DNA from: Desulfurococcales archaeon
Lineage (GTDB): Archaea > Thermoproteota > Thermoprotei_A > Sulfolobales > Acidilobaceae
Length of the DNA stretch: 64,000 nucleotides
Reading direction: 5' to 3'
Assembly: GCA_015521705.1 (NCBI GenBank)
Contig: WANR01000036.1
Location: 1 to 64,000, forward strand
The notes beneath the pieces are model-generated. The model had not been told where the DNA came from and did no database searches. It saw nothing but the letters and a program-made list of their open reading frames with translations. Positions 54,268 through 64,000 of the stretch are shown piece by piece. The position numbers and the translations under genes are program-made. Every line of letters starts with the position of its first letter. Position 1 is the stretch's first letter.

Positions 54268-54388
54268 GCCGGGGTGGCCGAGCGGTCCAAGGCGGCGGGC
54301 TCGAGGCCTTTATAAGAGTGGTTCGCCGCCGCGAGAGACCCGTTGCCCCTCGCGGGGCGCGCGGGTTCGAATCCCGCCCCCGGCGCCA
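54268..54388 (+). tRNA. tRNA-Ser(CGA) with anticodon-loop intron
   Basis: Acceptor GCCGGGG (54268-54274) pairs with CCCCGGC (54378-54384), discriminator G, encoded CCA (54386-54388). D-stem GCC/GGC, anticodon stem GCGGG with CCCGT, anticodon CGA in loop CTCGAGA after splicing, long variable arm GCCCC/GGGGC (class II), T arm GCGGG-TTCGAAT-CCCGC. The PhoU-family gene on the other strand ends at the very next base. Confidence 0.93.
54306..54337 (+). other. Intron of tRNA-Ser(CGA)
   Basis: 32 bases inserted after G37, the standard position, separating the 5' anticodon stem from CCCGT at 54339. GAG is repeated at both junctions so the exact cut is ambiguous by a few bases. Confidence 0.8.
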
Positions 54389-55426
54389 CTAGTACGAGGA
54401 TTCCTGGCGCTTTTGCTCCTTCTCGGCCATCCTTATAGTGACTATATCTATGACAGACTCGGCTAGGTCCAGCGAGTAGCCGGCGATCCTCCTAATACTA
54501 TCTACGATAAAGTACACAGTCTCGGGCGAGTGGGACGTATTGAGCTTTCTAAGCAATTCCCTCTGCTTATCCCAGAACTCTTCGACTAGTAGGGCTACCT
54601 TCATGGCCCCTTCCTTGTTTAGGTAAATAAAGGACCTGGCCGACTTGTCAAAGATCTCGGTAGCGTCCTCTAAAGCTTCAACTATAGCCTCGGGCACGCC
54701 TCTCTCCACGGTTGCAGAGCCGTGGCTAGCTATTAGCGTGGCATGGTCTGCCACTCTCTCGATACTCTTGGCTCCAAGAAACACGTAAAGGGTCTCAGGC
54801 AACGATTCGAGCCCTAAGTCTCTGGGGTTTCTCCTGCCAAGAAGAACCTCGTTCAGCTGCCTAACTACGAGCATGTAAAGCTTGTCGACAAGATCATCCC
54901 TTTCGCCCACACTCTTCAACAGTTCTTTGTCGGATCTCTTAAGCCCCGATATGCAGTCATTTAGCATTGAAAGGGAGACCCTGAAAGCATTGCCAAGGGC
55001 TTTGAAGAGAGGCAAGTTAGAGGGATAGGCAACATTGTAAAAGAGTATACGTCCTGGAGTCTCCTCTATTACGTTGAACCCTATAATGCTTGATTCTATT
55101 ATTCTCTTAAGCTTTTCTCTATCAACACTACTATTAGGACTAAACTCTACCTCGACACTAGTGTACCCGGCAAGATAAGACGAGATCACCTCCCTTATCA
55201 CGTTTCCCGTGGAGAGCCCTGGATCCACTATGATCTTCCTATGATACTCTACTGTAGCCTCCCTCCTGTAAGGGTAAACCCTCAGGCTCCCGTCAAGCTC
55301 TTCCTCTATATACAAGATCGAGCCGCTCCCGAGCCCCGCCCTCCTGATCCACGCCTTGGGGAGCGAAACAACGAATGTTGACCCTCCAGTTCTTTGTATC
55401 CTCCTTGTATAAATTGTCCTAGCCAA
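54389..55426 (-). CDS. AbrB/SpoVT-PhoU domain regulator (second copy)
   Basis: Paralogue of the gene at 30692: N-terminal swapped-hairpin domain (RRIQRTGGSTFVVSLPKAWIRRAG) then PhoU-like helices (HATLIASHGSATVERG, SIERVAD). Acts as regulator of phosphate or related anion uptake by inference. TTG 55426 is chosen since GGGGGGC lies about eight bases upstream; the frame is open to 55486. 345 residues. It ends exactly next to tRNA-Ser, with no gap. No pst transporter is seen near either copy. Confidence 0.83.
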   Translation of the reverse strand: MARTIYTRRIQRTGGSTFVVSLPKAWIRRAGLGSGSILYIEEELDGSLRVYPYRREATVEYHRKIIVDPGLSTGNVIREVISSYLAGYTSVEVEFSPNSSVDREKLKRIIESSIIGFNVIEETPGRILFYNVAYPSNLPLFKALGNAFRVSLSMLNDCISGLKRSDKELLKSVGERDDLVDKLYMLVVRQLNEVLLGRRNPRDLGLESLPETLYVFLGAKSIERVADHATLIASHGSATVERGVPEAIVEALEDATEIFDKSARSFIYLNKEGAMKVALLVEEFWDKQRELLRKLNTSHSPETVYFIVDSIRRIAGYSLDLAESVIDIVTIRMAEKEQKRQESSY

Positions 55427-55662
55427 TAAACAGCCCCCCTTAACTATTATCGTAGCTAACGGTACATAAATAATAACGAATACCATTAGCCTAGATGAAG
55501 CCAGGCTAGGACTAGCGTCTATCCTTGTTCTCTTATTCAGGTCGACTGTAGGGAGTATAGGAAGTACCGATGATCTGTGCGACTATAATTCTCGTGTTAT
55601 ACAGGCCTTTCTCGTATTTAGCATGGTTGCGCCTAAGAATACTAGCTAAGGGGGTGTATAGT

Positions 55663-55971
55663 TTGCGGGAGCGTCTTCCCCTGAGATTGGTGAGGGCTCT
55701 AGGTAACAGCTACTCTGTTCACCCGTCAATAAATCCTTGGAGAGACGAGGAAATAGCTAGGGCAGCAAGCGTGGCTGTCTATGCGGGTATAAGGGCTTCC
55801 CAAGCATACGGAGGGAATCTTAAAAGCGTCACTATCGAAATGGACGATGGGACACGAATAGTCGCGTGGAAAGAAAGCGAAGGAGTCATAGGCATAATAG
55901 TCTCTGGTGGGTACCTCATAGGAAAACCGCCTACTGCCCACATCAATATGGATAAGGTTACAGTAGAGTAG
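55663..55971 (+). CDS. Uncharacterised 102-residue protein
   Basis: Not recognised with confidence. A helical N-terminus (RERLPLRLVRALGN), then a helix with ARAASVAVYAGIRASQAYGG and strands SVTIEMDDGTRIVAWKE and GVIGIIVSGGYLIGK. The helix-strand pattern recalls small Roadblock/LC7 proteins, which is only a suggestion. The frame starts at 55570; TTG 55663 has GGGGGTG six bases upstream and would remove a doubtful hydrophobic start. Confidence 0.6.
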   Translation: MRERLPLRLVRALGNSYSVHPSINPWRDEEIARAASVAVYAGIRASQAYGGNLKSVTIEMDDGTRIVAWKESEGVIGIIVSGGYLIGKPPTAHINMDKVTVE

Positions 55972-56136
55972 CTAACCTATACCTTGATAGGTCAAATCAA
56001 CAACGTCTTTCCATAGTAGACTAGCTGCAAATCTTCCCTAGCTAGGTTTGTATATGTCAAACAGGCTGGCAGCCTCCCACACTAGGCACTAAACATTTTT
56101 AGCCCTAAACCCCAAATATCATACAAATCATTGGAT

Positions 56137-56213
56137 GGGCCGGTAGCTCAGCCTGGAAGAGCGCTCGGCTTGCACCCGAGAGGCCCCGGGTTCAAATCCC
56201 GGCCGGTCCACCA
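56137..56213 (+). tRNA. tRNA-Ala(TGC)
   Basis: Acceptor GGGCCGG with CCGGTCC, including the G3-U70 pair that marks alanine; anticodon stem CTCGG/CCGAG around loop CTTGCAC with anticodon TGC (56171-56173); T arm CCGGG-TTCAAAT-CCCGG; encoded CCA. No intron. Confidence 0.96.
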
Positions 56214-56288
56214 ACGCATTCCTGCACTTCTTCCATCGCGAGACAATAACAGCTACCCCGCGTAGTTAACCTTAACTACAAAACCAGC

Positions 56289-56834
56289 CTAGGCTTTAGC
56301 GGCCGTCCTGCCAGCTGTGTAGGCTATGGCGCCTGCCAGGGTTAGGAGCAGGCCGCCGACCATCAGGCTGCGGCCCTGGCTGGCGAGCTCGTGCCTCTCA
56401 ACCTTCAGCTCGCTCCAGCGCAGGACAAGGCGGGCGCCTACGTCCTTCGAGGTCAGGATGCTGTACGTGTTGTCGAACCTAACCTCGTAGGAGCCGGGGC
56501 CAATGAGGGTGATGGTCCCCGTGAAGCCGCCGCTCACCCTTCTCTCGTAAACCTTGGACTCCCACCTGTAGATTTCCAGGTCTATATCGTTCCCCCTGTA
56601 CACGGTCAGCTCGACGTCCAGGAAAGCCGACCTGGCCGCTTCGGGGACCGTGAACGTGACATAGGAGTACTTTAGGGGCCCGACCGTGAACCTGTCATCC
56701 AGGACAACCACGCTATTCGGCACGGTAACAGCCCGCTCCACAAACCCCGGCGCAACGCTCAACACGAATCCCGCCACAACAGCCAAAACACCCAAGACTA
56801 TGAGGAAAACGCCAACACGCCTAACAAAACCCAA
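56289..56834 (-). CDS. Membrane-anchored protein of unknown function
   Basis: A 181-residue protein with an N-terminal helix (VGVFLIVLGVLAVVAGFVLSV), a beta-sandwich-like extracellular domain (about 35-150) and a C-terminal helix (SLMVGGLLLTLAGAIAYTAG). The external part has the look of GOLD or other small beta-sandwich domains, but I cannot assign it. It lies 21 bases after the winged-helix gene on the same strand and near an ABC exporter, which suggests a membrane-stress or export-linked function. Confidence 0.72.
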   Translation of the reverse strand: MGFVRRVGVFLIVLGVLAVVAGFVLSVAPGFVERAVTVPNSVVVLDDRFTVGPLKYSYVTFTVPEAARSAFLDVELTVYRGNDIDLEIYRWESKVYERRVSGGFTGTITLIGPGSYEVRFDNTYSILTSKDVGARLVLRWSELKVERHELASQGRSLMVGGLLLTLAGAIAYTAGRTAAKA

Positions 56835-56855
56835 ACTCCCCCATCACCCCCTACT

Positions 56856-57110
56856 CTAGGAAACCAAGCACTTAGCTAAGCAGCGCCCCTTGCTGGTTAG
56901 TATTATAAGGTTTCTTGGCCCCTCTGGCCTGACCACTATGAGCCCTAGCTTCTCCAGAAGGTTCCTGTAGCGTATCACCACGCTCTGATCCTTTTTCATG
57001 AACTGGGCTATTTCATAAGTGCTGGGCGTTCTCCCTGCTTGCTCATAAGCCAATAGGGCTTTAAGCATGTCTATCATTATGTAAAGGGAGTACTCAGCCC
57101 CTCTGGCCAT
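56856..57110 (-). CDS. Winged-helix transcriptional regulator
   Basis: A small (84-residue) winged-helix protein: ALLAYEQAGRTPSTYEIAQFMKKDQSVVIRYRNLLEKLGLIVVRPEG gives helix 2, recognition helix and wing. ATG 57110 is used, with a GGTG site about six bases upstream; an ATG at 57119 is three codons further. It faces the ABC operon across a palindrome-rich gap (57155-57183), so it most likely binds there and controls both directions, including the membrane protein behind it. Confidence 0.82.
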   Translation of the reverse strand: MARGAEYSLYIMIDMLKALLAYEQAGRTPSTYEIAQFMKKDQSVVIRYRNLLEKLGLIVVRPEGPRNLIILTSKGRCLAKCLVS

Positions 57111-57154
57111 TACAAGCACCGATTCTAAATAAAAACGAAAAAGATGTATTAACT

Positions 57155-57183
57155 ACTAACTCGTTAGTTAGCTAATTAGCTAA
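57155..57183. promoter_or_regulatory. Palindromic operator candidate
   Basis: ACTAAC-TC-GTTAGT (57155-57168) and next to it a perfect 16-bp palindrome TTAGCTAATTAGCTAA (57168-57183), in the divergent gap between the winged-helix gene and the ABC exporter operon. They lie 10 bases before the small ORF at 57194. Confidence 0.6.
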
Positions 57184-57193
57184 TAAGCAAAAG

Positions 57194-57376
57194 ATGGAAC
57201 GCTTGTACCGTAAGCCTGTGGAGGTCTATGTGGCTCTCAGGACTGATCGCGGGATAGAACACCTCTCGGTTGACTCTAAGAAGAGTAAGAGCGAGCTATA
57301 CGAGCTGGGTGCGAGAATACTACTAGCAATAGTGGAGCTGCACAGAGGGCGTTCTCAACGAAAGTTCTATATATAA
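57194..57376 (+). CDS. Small uncharacterised protein at head of ABC operon
   Basis: A 60-residue basic protein (VEVYVALRTDRGIEHLSVDSKKSKSE, then a helix ELYELGARILLAIVEL). Not recognised. Its start is directly next to the operator; no strong ribosome site, so it may be leaderless. It precedes the ABC ATPase by 47 bases. Could be a co-regulator or simply a short conserved operon member. Confidence 0.5.
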   Translation: MERLYRKPVEVYVALRTDRGIEHLSVDSKKSKSELYELGARILLAIVELHRGRSQRKFYI

Positions 57377-57423
57377 ACCCCTAGAGTGACTGGTGCTATT
57401 AGAATGCGTCTAGGTGGCAATAG

Positions 57424-58350
57424 TTGGGTTGTTTTCTTGAGGCTAGTAGTCTGTACAAGGAGTATCCGGGAGGGATAGTCGCTGTCAAGGGGATCAGCCT
57501 AAAGGCTGGCCTGGGCAGGACTTCCCTCATGGGACCTAATGGGAGTGGTAAAACGACTACCCTCTCAATGCTTGCTGGGGCCCTCAAGCCCAGCAGGGGG
57601 ATTGTCAGGGTGTGTGGCTATGACTTGTGGGGTAGGGAGTGGATCGAGGCCAGGAAGCGCCTAGGCTATGCCCCCCAGAAGATGCCGTTTAGGGAGAAGC
57701 TTAGTGGAATGGAGAACCTGGTATGGTACGGGTTACTCAGAGGCCTGGGCTTAGGCGAGTCTAGGAGGAGGGCTAGAAGCCTGTCCGAAGATCTCGGACT
57801 ATCGGGGTATATTAATAGGAGTGTGGCATCCTACAGCGGCGGCATGAGGAGGAGGCTGAGCCTTGCCGCAGCATTAATGGGGGAACCAGACGTTCTAATA
57901 CTGGATGAACCCACCTCGGGCCTGGATCCCAGGGCTAGAGAGGAATTGTGGCATCTTATAGAGGTCTCGTTGAAGGGGCTCACCATACTATTCTCAACCC
58001 ATATATCAGTTGAGGCAGAGCTACACTCAGACTACGTCTACATTTTCAACGAAGGCACGATAGTGGCTGAAGGTAGGCCTGGCGACTTGATAGAAAAGCA
58101 TGCACCCAAGCCCAGGATAATAGTCTATGTGAGGGGCGACGCCGAGCCCCTCGTAGTGGATGGTGTAAGGCCCGAGGTAGTGACTAGAGGTGTCTACATG
58201 TATCCAGTAGATGATCCCAGAGAGGATATAAGGAGGATAGTAGACGCATACAGCCTGCATGGGGTCGTTGTTGAAAGGATCGAGACTAGGAGGCCTGGGC
58301 TGGAAGAGGTATTCTTCACAGTAACTGGTAGGAGGCTGGAAGAGGTGTGA
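57424..58350 (+). CDS. ABC transporter ATP-binding protein
   Basis: 308-residue ATPase of a DrrA-like exporter: Walker A LMGPNGSGKTTTLS, signature SYSGGMRRRLSLAAAL, Walker B VLILDEPTSGLDPR, H-loop FSTHISV. The last ~90 residues form the accessory domain, ending RRPGLEEVFFTVTGRR. The start is TTG with GGTGG upstream. The permease gene starts eight bases after the end, and the operon appears controlled from 57155-57183. Confidence 0.92.
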   Translation: MGCFLEASSLYKEYPGGIVAVKGISLKAGLGRTSLMGPNGSGKTTTLSMLAGALKPSRGIVRVCGYDLWGREWIEARKRLGYAPQKMPFREKLSGMENLVWYGLLRGLGLGESRRRARSLSEDLGLSGYINRSVASYSGGMRRRLSLAAALMGEPDVLILDEPTSGLDPRAREELWHLIEVSLKGLTILFSTHISVEAELHSDYVYIFNEGTIVAEGRPGDLIEKHAPKPRIIVYVRGDAEPLVVDGVRPEVVTRGVYMYPVDDPREDIRRIVDAYSLHGVVVERIETRRPGLEEVFFTVTGRRLEEV

Positions 58351-58357
58351 GCGGGAA

Positions 58358-59554
58358 GTGATACTATCTCAGGTTCTGAGCGAGGTATATGCTGCTGTGA
58401 AGAGCATGGCTAAGGCCAGGGACCTATTATTCTGGGTCATAATATTCCCGGTCATAGTCACAGGCCTATTGATAGGAATATTTGGGAGAGGCGGATCAAA
58501 CATAACGTTCGACATAGCCATCGAGAGCCACGACTCGGGATGGTTTAATGAAACCGTGTATAGCGTGCTTAACGCTACTGGGGTCTTCGATGTTAGATTC
58601 GTCGGGCAGGGATTGGAGGAGCTTGTATCCAATGGTAGCGTGGAGGTTGGACTGTACATACCCCAGGGGGTGAGCGGGAACCTTAGCTCCGGGATCCAGG
58701 CCAGGGTGACAATATACTATCTAGCAGGGGTTCAGGACTCAGAGGTGGCTAAGGCTAACCTGGAGGGCATACTATCAGGCATCTCGGAGAACATCTCGGC
58801 TATAGGGATGGAGATGGCTTCCCAGTTCATACCAGCAGGCTTCATGGAGAGGATAAAGTTCCTGGCAGACCCGGTTATAATAAAGGACGAGGTTCTGCAG
58901 CCAGGAGCTCTGGCCACTACTGGAGGCATAAGGGCCTACTATGCGGTTAGCATAGTAGGCATACAAGCCCTCTATATAGGCATATTCTCGAGCATAGCCA
59001 TGATAGTTGAGAGGCGTAAGGAGGGAGTATTCCCCGTAATACTCTCGAGCCCCGTGAGGGGCTGGGTGATGTTTCTCTCAGACACGCTGGCGGCGATAGC
59101 ACTGGTAGCCGTATCAGCCATAGTAGTCCTACTGGCAGGCCTCGCCATGGGGGCTGACTACTCAAAGCTAGACCCGCCCAAAATAGCTGTAAGCTTCGCA
59201 CTCATAGGAATTGGGGCCGTGTCAATGATAGGTATAGGCTTGATACTATCGATACTAGCCAAGACCTCCGAGGGAGCGACAGCCCTAGGAAACATGGTAG
59301 CCTTCCCGGTAATGTTCATAGGCGGATTCGCAGTCCCGAAGTTCATACTGCCAGAACAACTACAAGTCGTGGCTGAATGGTTCCCACTATCAAGGATCAT
59401 AGACTCGATAAGAAACATGGCTGTGTTTGACTACACGATAGCCGAGGCCTTGAGCCATGCAGCGCCAGCTATAGTAATAGGCTTAACAATCTACACGATA
59501 GGAGCACTAATATACAAAAACGTGCTAACAAAGATTGCAGAAACACCCTACTAA
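58358..59554 (+). CDS. ABC-2 type transporter permease
   Basis: Membrane subunit of 398 residues with six helices: one N-terminal, a ~170-residue extracellular domain with sequons (NET, NAT, NGS, NLS), then five C-terminal ones including AFPVMFIGGFAVPKFILPEQLQVV, the ABC-2 pattern. This YhgE/Ybh-like design with a large outside domain is seen in multidrug and lipid exporters. GTG start eight bases from the ATPase stop. Only one permease is present, so it works as a homodimer. Confidence 0.9.
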   Translation: MILSQVLSEVYAAVKSMAKARDLLFWVIIFPVIVTGLLIGIFGRGGSNITFDIAIESHDSGWFNETVYSVLNATGVFDVRFVGQGLEELVSNGSVEVGLYIPQGVSGNLSSGIQARVTIYYLAGVQDSEVAKANLEGILSGISENISAIGMEMASQFIPAGFMERIKFLADPVIIKDEVLQPGALATTGGIRAYYAVSIVGIQALYIGIFSSIAMIVERRKEGVFPVILSSPVRGWVMFLSDTLAAIALVAVSAIVVLLAGLAMGADYSKLDPPKIAVSFALIGIGAVSMIGIGLILSILAKTSEGATALGNMVAFPVMFIGGFAVPKFILPEQLQVVAEWFPLSRIIDSIRNMAVFDYTIAEALSHAAPAIVIGLTIYTIGALIYKNVLTKIAETPY

Positions 59555-59663
59555 AGGCAAACACGAAATAGCTATTTTAATTATGAAGCAGGGAGTAAGC
59601 GGATCCCTAGTCTCTTGGGGGTTAAAAAAAGAGGTGTTTGGGACAGTCTTTTAGTATCGCGTT

Positions 59664-61445
59664 TCATATATCTACCATGCTTATTGAGTCGTATACGATG
59701 TTATAGAGGCTGTAGAGGGTTGTTAGTGCACGCGTGTTTCTAGTATACATCCATAAGGATAAGCCGTCAGGCCCGAGCGCCAGGTCTAAGCCCTTAGCCT
59801 GTTTGAACGTTGTCGCTGATACCTGTGTTATCCCAGTGATCACGGCCCCCGTCGGCGATATGAATATCAGGGTCCCAGCTACTACGTTGAAGGCTTCCAC
59901 GCTTTCCTTAGACTCTATAACTCTTTTGTCATCTCTCGTTTCTATGACTGTCATAGAGCTTAGTCCTTGGCTTAGATGGATCTCTATGGAAAACTCGCCG
60001 GGGACAGGGTTGTCTACTGTGGCCTGGCTTATATCTCCTTCAACTGTTATTTCTAGTCCATACTTGACGCTCAGCGGCGCGTCCCAGGAGTTGCTCCACG
60101 AGTATACCTTTACATTTCCTGAGTATATGTCGGTGGCGGAGGCTCTGTACATGTTAACAGTCGCATTGTCCCATATATCGTTGAACTTTCTAGCCACTTC
60201 CAGGATTGATACTAGTGTTGTGGTGGCCACTACCTTCTCGCCGTTTACCGTGATCTCAGAGGATGCTGTTAGGTTGAACGAGGACCCGGCCCTATACTCG
60301 GTGTATCCCTCTTCCTCTTTAGTAGAGTTGAATGAGTCATAGCTCGTTTCATATTCTAATAGAGTAAATGACACATTGCCCTCGGCCAGCCATACCAGTA
60401 GTGCTCCTCCCATTATCCATCTTGAAGTCGCGAAAATATTAGTCACTTCCATAGTTACGTTTCTTTCTCCTACTATGAGTGGTAGGAGCCCTGTCAGGTC
60501 GATCATGACGGGCTCTGTCAAGTAGGTCTTCACAGCTGGTATTGGCCTCCATAAGAAAGGCATTAGGCCGCCAGTGTATATGTAGTGGTATGGGTGTATG
60601 AGTGCGGCTAGAGTGTCGTCGAAATATATCTTTACTTCCCTATACCCGGCGCCGTAATAGTACCAGAATTCGTCGTATGCCAGGCCCTCAGTGAACAGAA
60701 CTAGGCGGGCCTTATAGGTGTTTAAGGGAACCGATATTGTAGAGGAAACATTAGGATCCGTTCTAGTTAGTTGTGAGACTGCGAGTCCCTGTTTCCACGT
60801 GTCCATCCATAGAGGGATAACATCATCAGGTACTTCTTCGGGTTTTTCTCCAGGGTAGAGGTAGATAGTCAGGTTAACCAGGAACCTTCCAGTCACCCCT
60901 ATCTGGGGTACAACCCAGTTTGGCAGGATCATAGAGACATTGATTAGGCCGTCTTCGAATAGGGGGTAGAACATTGTTATATCGCCCATAACAGTCCAGT
61001 TGAACCGCTGAGCTGTAGAGCCCCAAACCACAGGCACACCGTCAATGAAGACCCACAGGGGCCTATCATACTGGACAGGCCTGCCAAACTCCGGGTCATA
61101 TATGAGCCCGTCAATACGTATAAGGATCAGTTGCCACTCGCCCTCAGGCACATCAACTATCCTATACACAGGCTTAAACCCGGAAGAGGCGAATTCCTCG
61201 TTAACGAACACGCTAACAACTGTAGGTTCTACATCGGGCACTTTGAAGACATAGTCCTGCCAGCTCCAATAAGTTGCAGGGGACCCTCCAGACCCCTCAG
61301 ACGGCGATTGTAACACTAGCGGAGGTGACTGGTTAAAAGATATTTTAGGCGGTGGAGCCAGCTGAGATCCAGCGCTTACAGCACTCGCCGGAGTCATAGG
61401 AGCTAGTATTAGGACCACTATTAGTAGTGAGATAATTCTCTTCAA
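59664..61445 (-). CDS. Secreted PNGase A-like protein (peptide N-glycosidase A family)
   Basis: A 593-residue exported protein: signal peptide at about 1-23, then a two-part beta-sandwich resembling plant and fungal peptide-N-glycosidase A. Matching landmarks are DRPLWVFIDGVPVVWGST (127-144), DITMFYPLFEDGLINV, DEFWYYYGAGYREV (258-271) and IYTGGLMPFLWRPIPA (289-304). PNGase A removes N-linked glycans from peptides; here it could release or recycle glycans of the surface glycoproteins or foreign proteins. GAGGTGG lies eight bases before the ATG, and TATA-like ATATTTAAAT at 61486-61495. Catalytic residues cannot be confirmed by eye. Confidence 0.75.
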   Translation of the reverse strand: MKRIISLLIVVLILAPMTPASAVSAGSQLAPPPKISFNQSPPLVLQSPSEGSGGSPATYWSWQDYVFKVPDVEPTVVSVFVNEEFASSGFKPVYRIVDVPEGEWQLILIRIDGLIYDPEFGRPVQYDRPLWVFIDGVPVVWGSTAQRFNWTVMGDITMFYPLFEDGLINVSMILPNWVVPQIGVTGRFLVNLTIYLYPGEKPEEVPDDVIPLWMDTWKQGLAVSQLTRTDPNVSSTISVPLNTYKARLVLFTEGLAYDEFWYYYGAGYREVKIYFDDTLAALIHPYHYIYTGGLMPFLWRPIPAVKTYLTEPVMIDLTGLLPLIVGERNVTMEVTNIFATSRWIMGGALLVWLAEGNVSFTLLEYETSYDSFNSTKEEEGYTEYRAGSSFNLTASSEITVNGEKVVATTTLVSILEVARKFNDIWDNATVNMYRASATDIYSGNVKVYSWSNSWDAPLSVKYGLEITVEGDISQATVDNPVPGEFSIEIHLSQGLSSMTVIETRDDKRVIESKESVEAFNVVAGTLIFISPTGAVITGITQVSATTFKQAKGLDLALGPDGLSLWMYTRNTRALTTLYSLYNIVYDSISMVDI

Positions 61446-61800
61446 GATACCACCTCAACTAATATTATTTAAGTTGATGGCTTCTATATTTAAATATTTT
61501 AGTGAATTTGTGGGGGTCAGCAATAATACCGTGTTCAACGTGTCCCGCTTGTGCCCTAGAAGCTATGGTTTATCGATGAAGCGTTGATGCTCCGTGAATG
61601 GCTTGCTTGAGCTGGTTAGAGCTTAGGCGGTTCCGGACCCGCTAGAACCGAGGCCATAAAAGATCCTAAGAAGAGGTCTGACGGGCCATGTCTGTGCCCT
61701 GTTGACGGATATAAGGCTTGGCTAGTAGTTTATGTGGTCTTTGCTCACAATACTTTATATTCCTTGGTTCCCGATCAAAGGCTTCGGGGATGCCGTTTAA
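61446..61800. other. 355-bp intergenic region between PNGase A-like gene and secY
   Basis: Holds the divergent promoters: a minus-strand TATA at 61486-61495 and a plus-strand TATA-like TACTTTATAT (61751-61760) for secY. In between, CGGTTC/GAACCG at 61628-61650 can form a hairpin with an 11-base loop, followed by CATAAAAGAT. I see no gene there. Confidence 0.5.
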
Positions 61801-63775
<1,975 letters not shown>

Positions 63776-63790
63776 GCGAGAGGTTCGACC

Positions 63791-64000
63791 ATGGTCCTTT
63801 TCCAGCCTTTACTAGCCATACTGGTCCCCCTTCTGTTTGCCTATTCAGCTATCTCCCTTTACAGAAGTATTTATCCATACGAGGCTGTCAAGAGGTCCAT
63901 GGAGGTTGTCGCCGAGTATAGGAGGCTAGAAAGAACGGCCAAGGGCAAGCGTGACGAGCGCAAGCTAAAGAGCCTCAGACCGGATTATATACGTGCACGG
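63791..64000 (+). CDS. EMC3/YidC-like membrane insertase (DUF106), 5' part
   Basis: Beginning of a DUF106 protein of the YidC/EMC3/TMCO1 group, cut by the window edge after 70 residues. N-terminal helix (LFQPLLAILVPLLFAYSAISLY) then a basic coiled region (KRSMEVVAEYRRLERTAKGKRDERKLKS). The gene lies right after adkA, as in other archaea, and should insert membrane proteins with SecY. Confidence 0.85.
   Translation, partial: MVLFQPLLAILVPLLFAYSAISLYRSIYPYEAVKRSMEVVAEYRRLERTAKGKRDERKLKSLRPDYIRAR

Noticed and set aside
59734-60342. 202-residue frame antisense to the PNGase A-like gene
   Set aside because: Composition and overlap mark it as a shadow of the real gene.
61560-61680. C/D box small RNA
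   Set aside because: Some GATGA-like stretches occur but there is no proper CTGA box pair at the required spacing.

Overview
The window looks like a hyperthermophilic crenarchaeote, most likely of the Desulfurococcales group. The evidence is a Cren7 chromatin protein, eukaryote-like ribosomal proteins L24e and S28e, an archaeal-type proline--tRNA ligase, archaeal adenylate kinase and SecY, and a tRNA-Ser(CGA) with an anticodon-loop intron. Many starts are TTG or GTG behind GGTG/GGAGGTG ribosome sites, and several genes have a TATA box about 25 bases before the start codon, so they are probably leaderless. A species name cannot be given from this sequence alone. Gene density is high and I saw no insertion sequence, CRISPR array, rRNA or clear prophage.

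Layout. 1-8.5 kb: end of a sodium:solute symporter, an acyl-CoA dehydrogenase, an unknown small protein, an MFS transporter with a Mut7-C/zinc-ribbon protein, an AMMECR1 protein and an RND/MMPL exporter. 8.7-11.3 kb: Cren7, then a tight minus-strand cluster of NfeD-like protein, Cys-containing unknown, JAMM metalloprotease and HD phosphohydrolase. 11.5-15 kb: L24e and S28e (divergent), malic enzyme, two tandem GNAT acetyltransferases and a CBS-pair protein. 15.2-27 kb is a cell-surface block: a membrane-anchored secreted protein, a very large pilin-like secreted protein, a 1336-residue glycoprotein with a coiled-coil stalk and C-terminal membrane anchor (tetrabrachion/S-layer type), and a 1330-residue subtilase resembling the stalk-bound protease of Staphylothermus. 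27-36 kb: an alkaline-phosphatase-superfamily enzyme, ATP sulfurylase/small RHH-like protein/APS kinase, a PhoU-type regulator, a flavin-binding protein, a tungstate ABC importer (tupABC) and a second phosphatase-superfamily paralogue. 36-44 kb: an ABC-2 exporter operon, proS, a structured noncoding stretch, a P-loop NTPase, TruD and a SpeD-family decarboxylase. 44-54 kb: two pilin-like proteins overlapping pyruvate kinase, a phosphoribosyltransferase, a rhodanese, a tRNA-binding protein, YjbQ, a SIS-like protein with MTA phosphorylase, Pth2, family-5 uracil-DNA glycosylase, MoaB and a nucleotidyltransferase. 54-64 kb: tRNA-Ser, a second PhoU regulator, tRNA-Ala, a palindrome-regulated ABC exporter island with a winged-helix regulator, a secreted PNGase A-like protein, and secY-adkA-EMC3/YidC-like.

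How it works together. The cell-surface genes suggest a heavily N-glycosylated canopy-and-stalk envelope with a bound protease, surface filaments and a secreted protein related to N-glycan amidases. SpeD (polyamine or arginine decarboxylation) and MTA phosphorylase belong to connected methylthioadenosine/polyamine metabolism. Malic enzyme and pyruvate kinase both feed pyruvate. The most interesting items are the surface block, the PNGase A-like protein, the JAMM/HD/NfeD cluster, the double AT palindrome at 16537-16570, the repeat-rich gap at 42990-43579, the hairpin series at 40693-40796 and the palindromic operator at 57155-57183.
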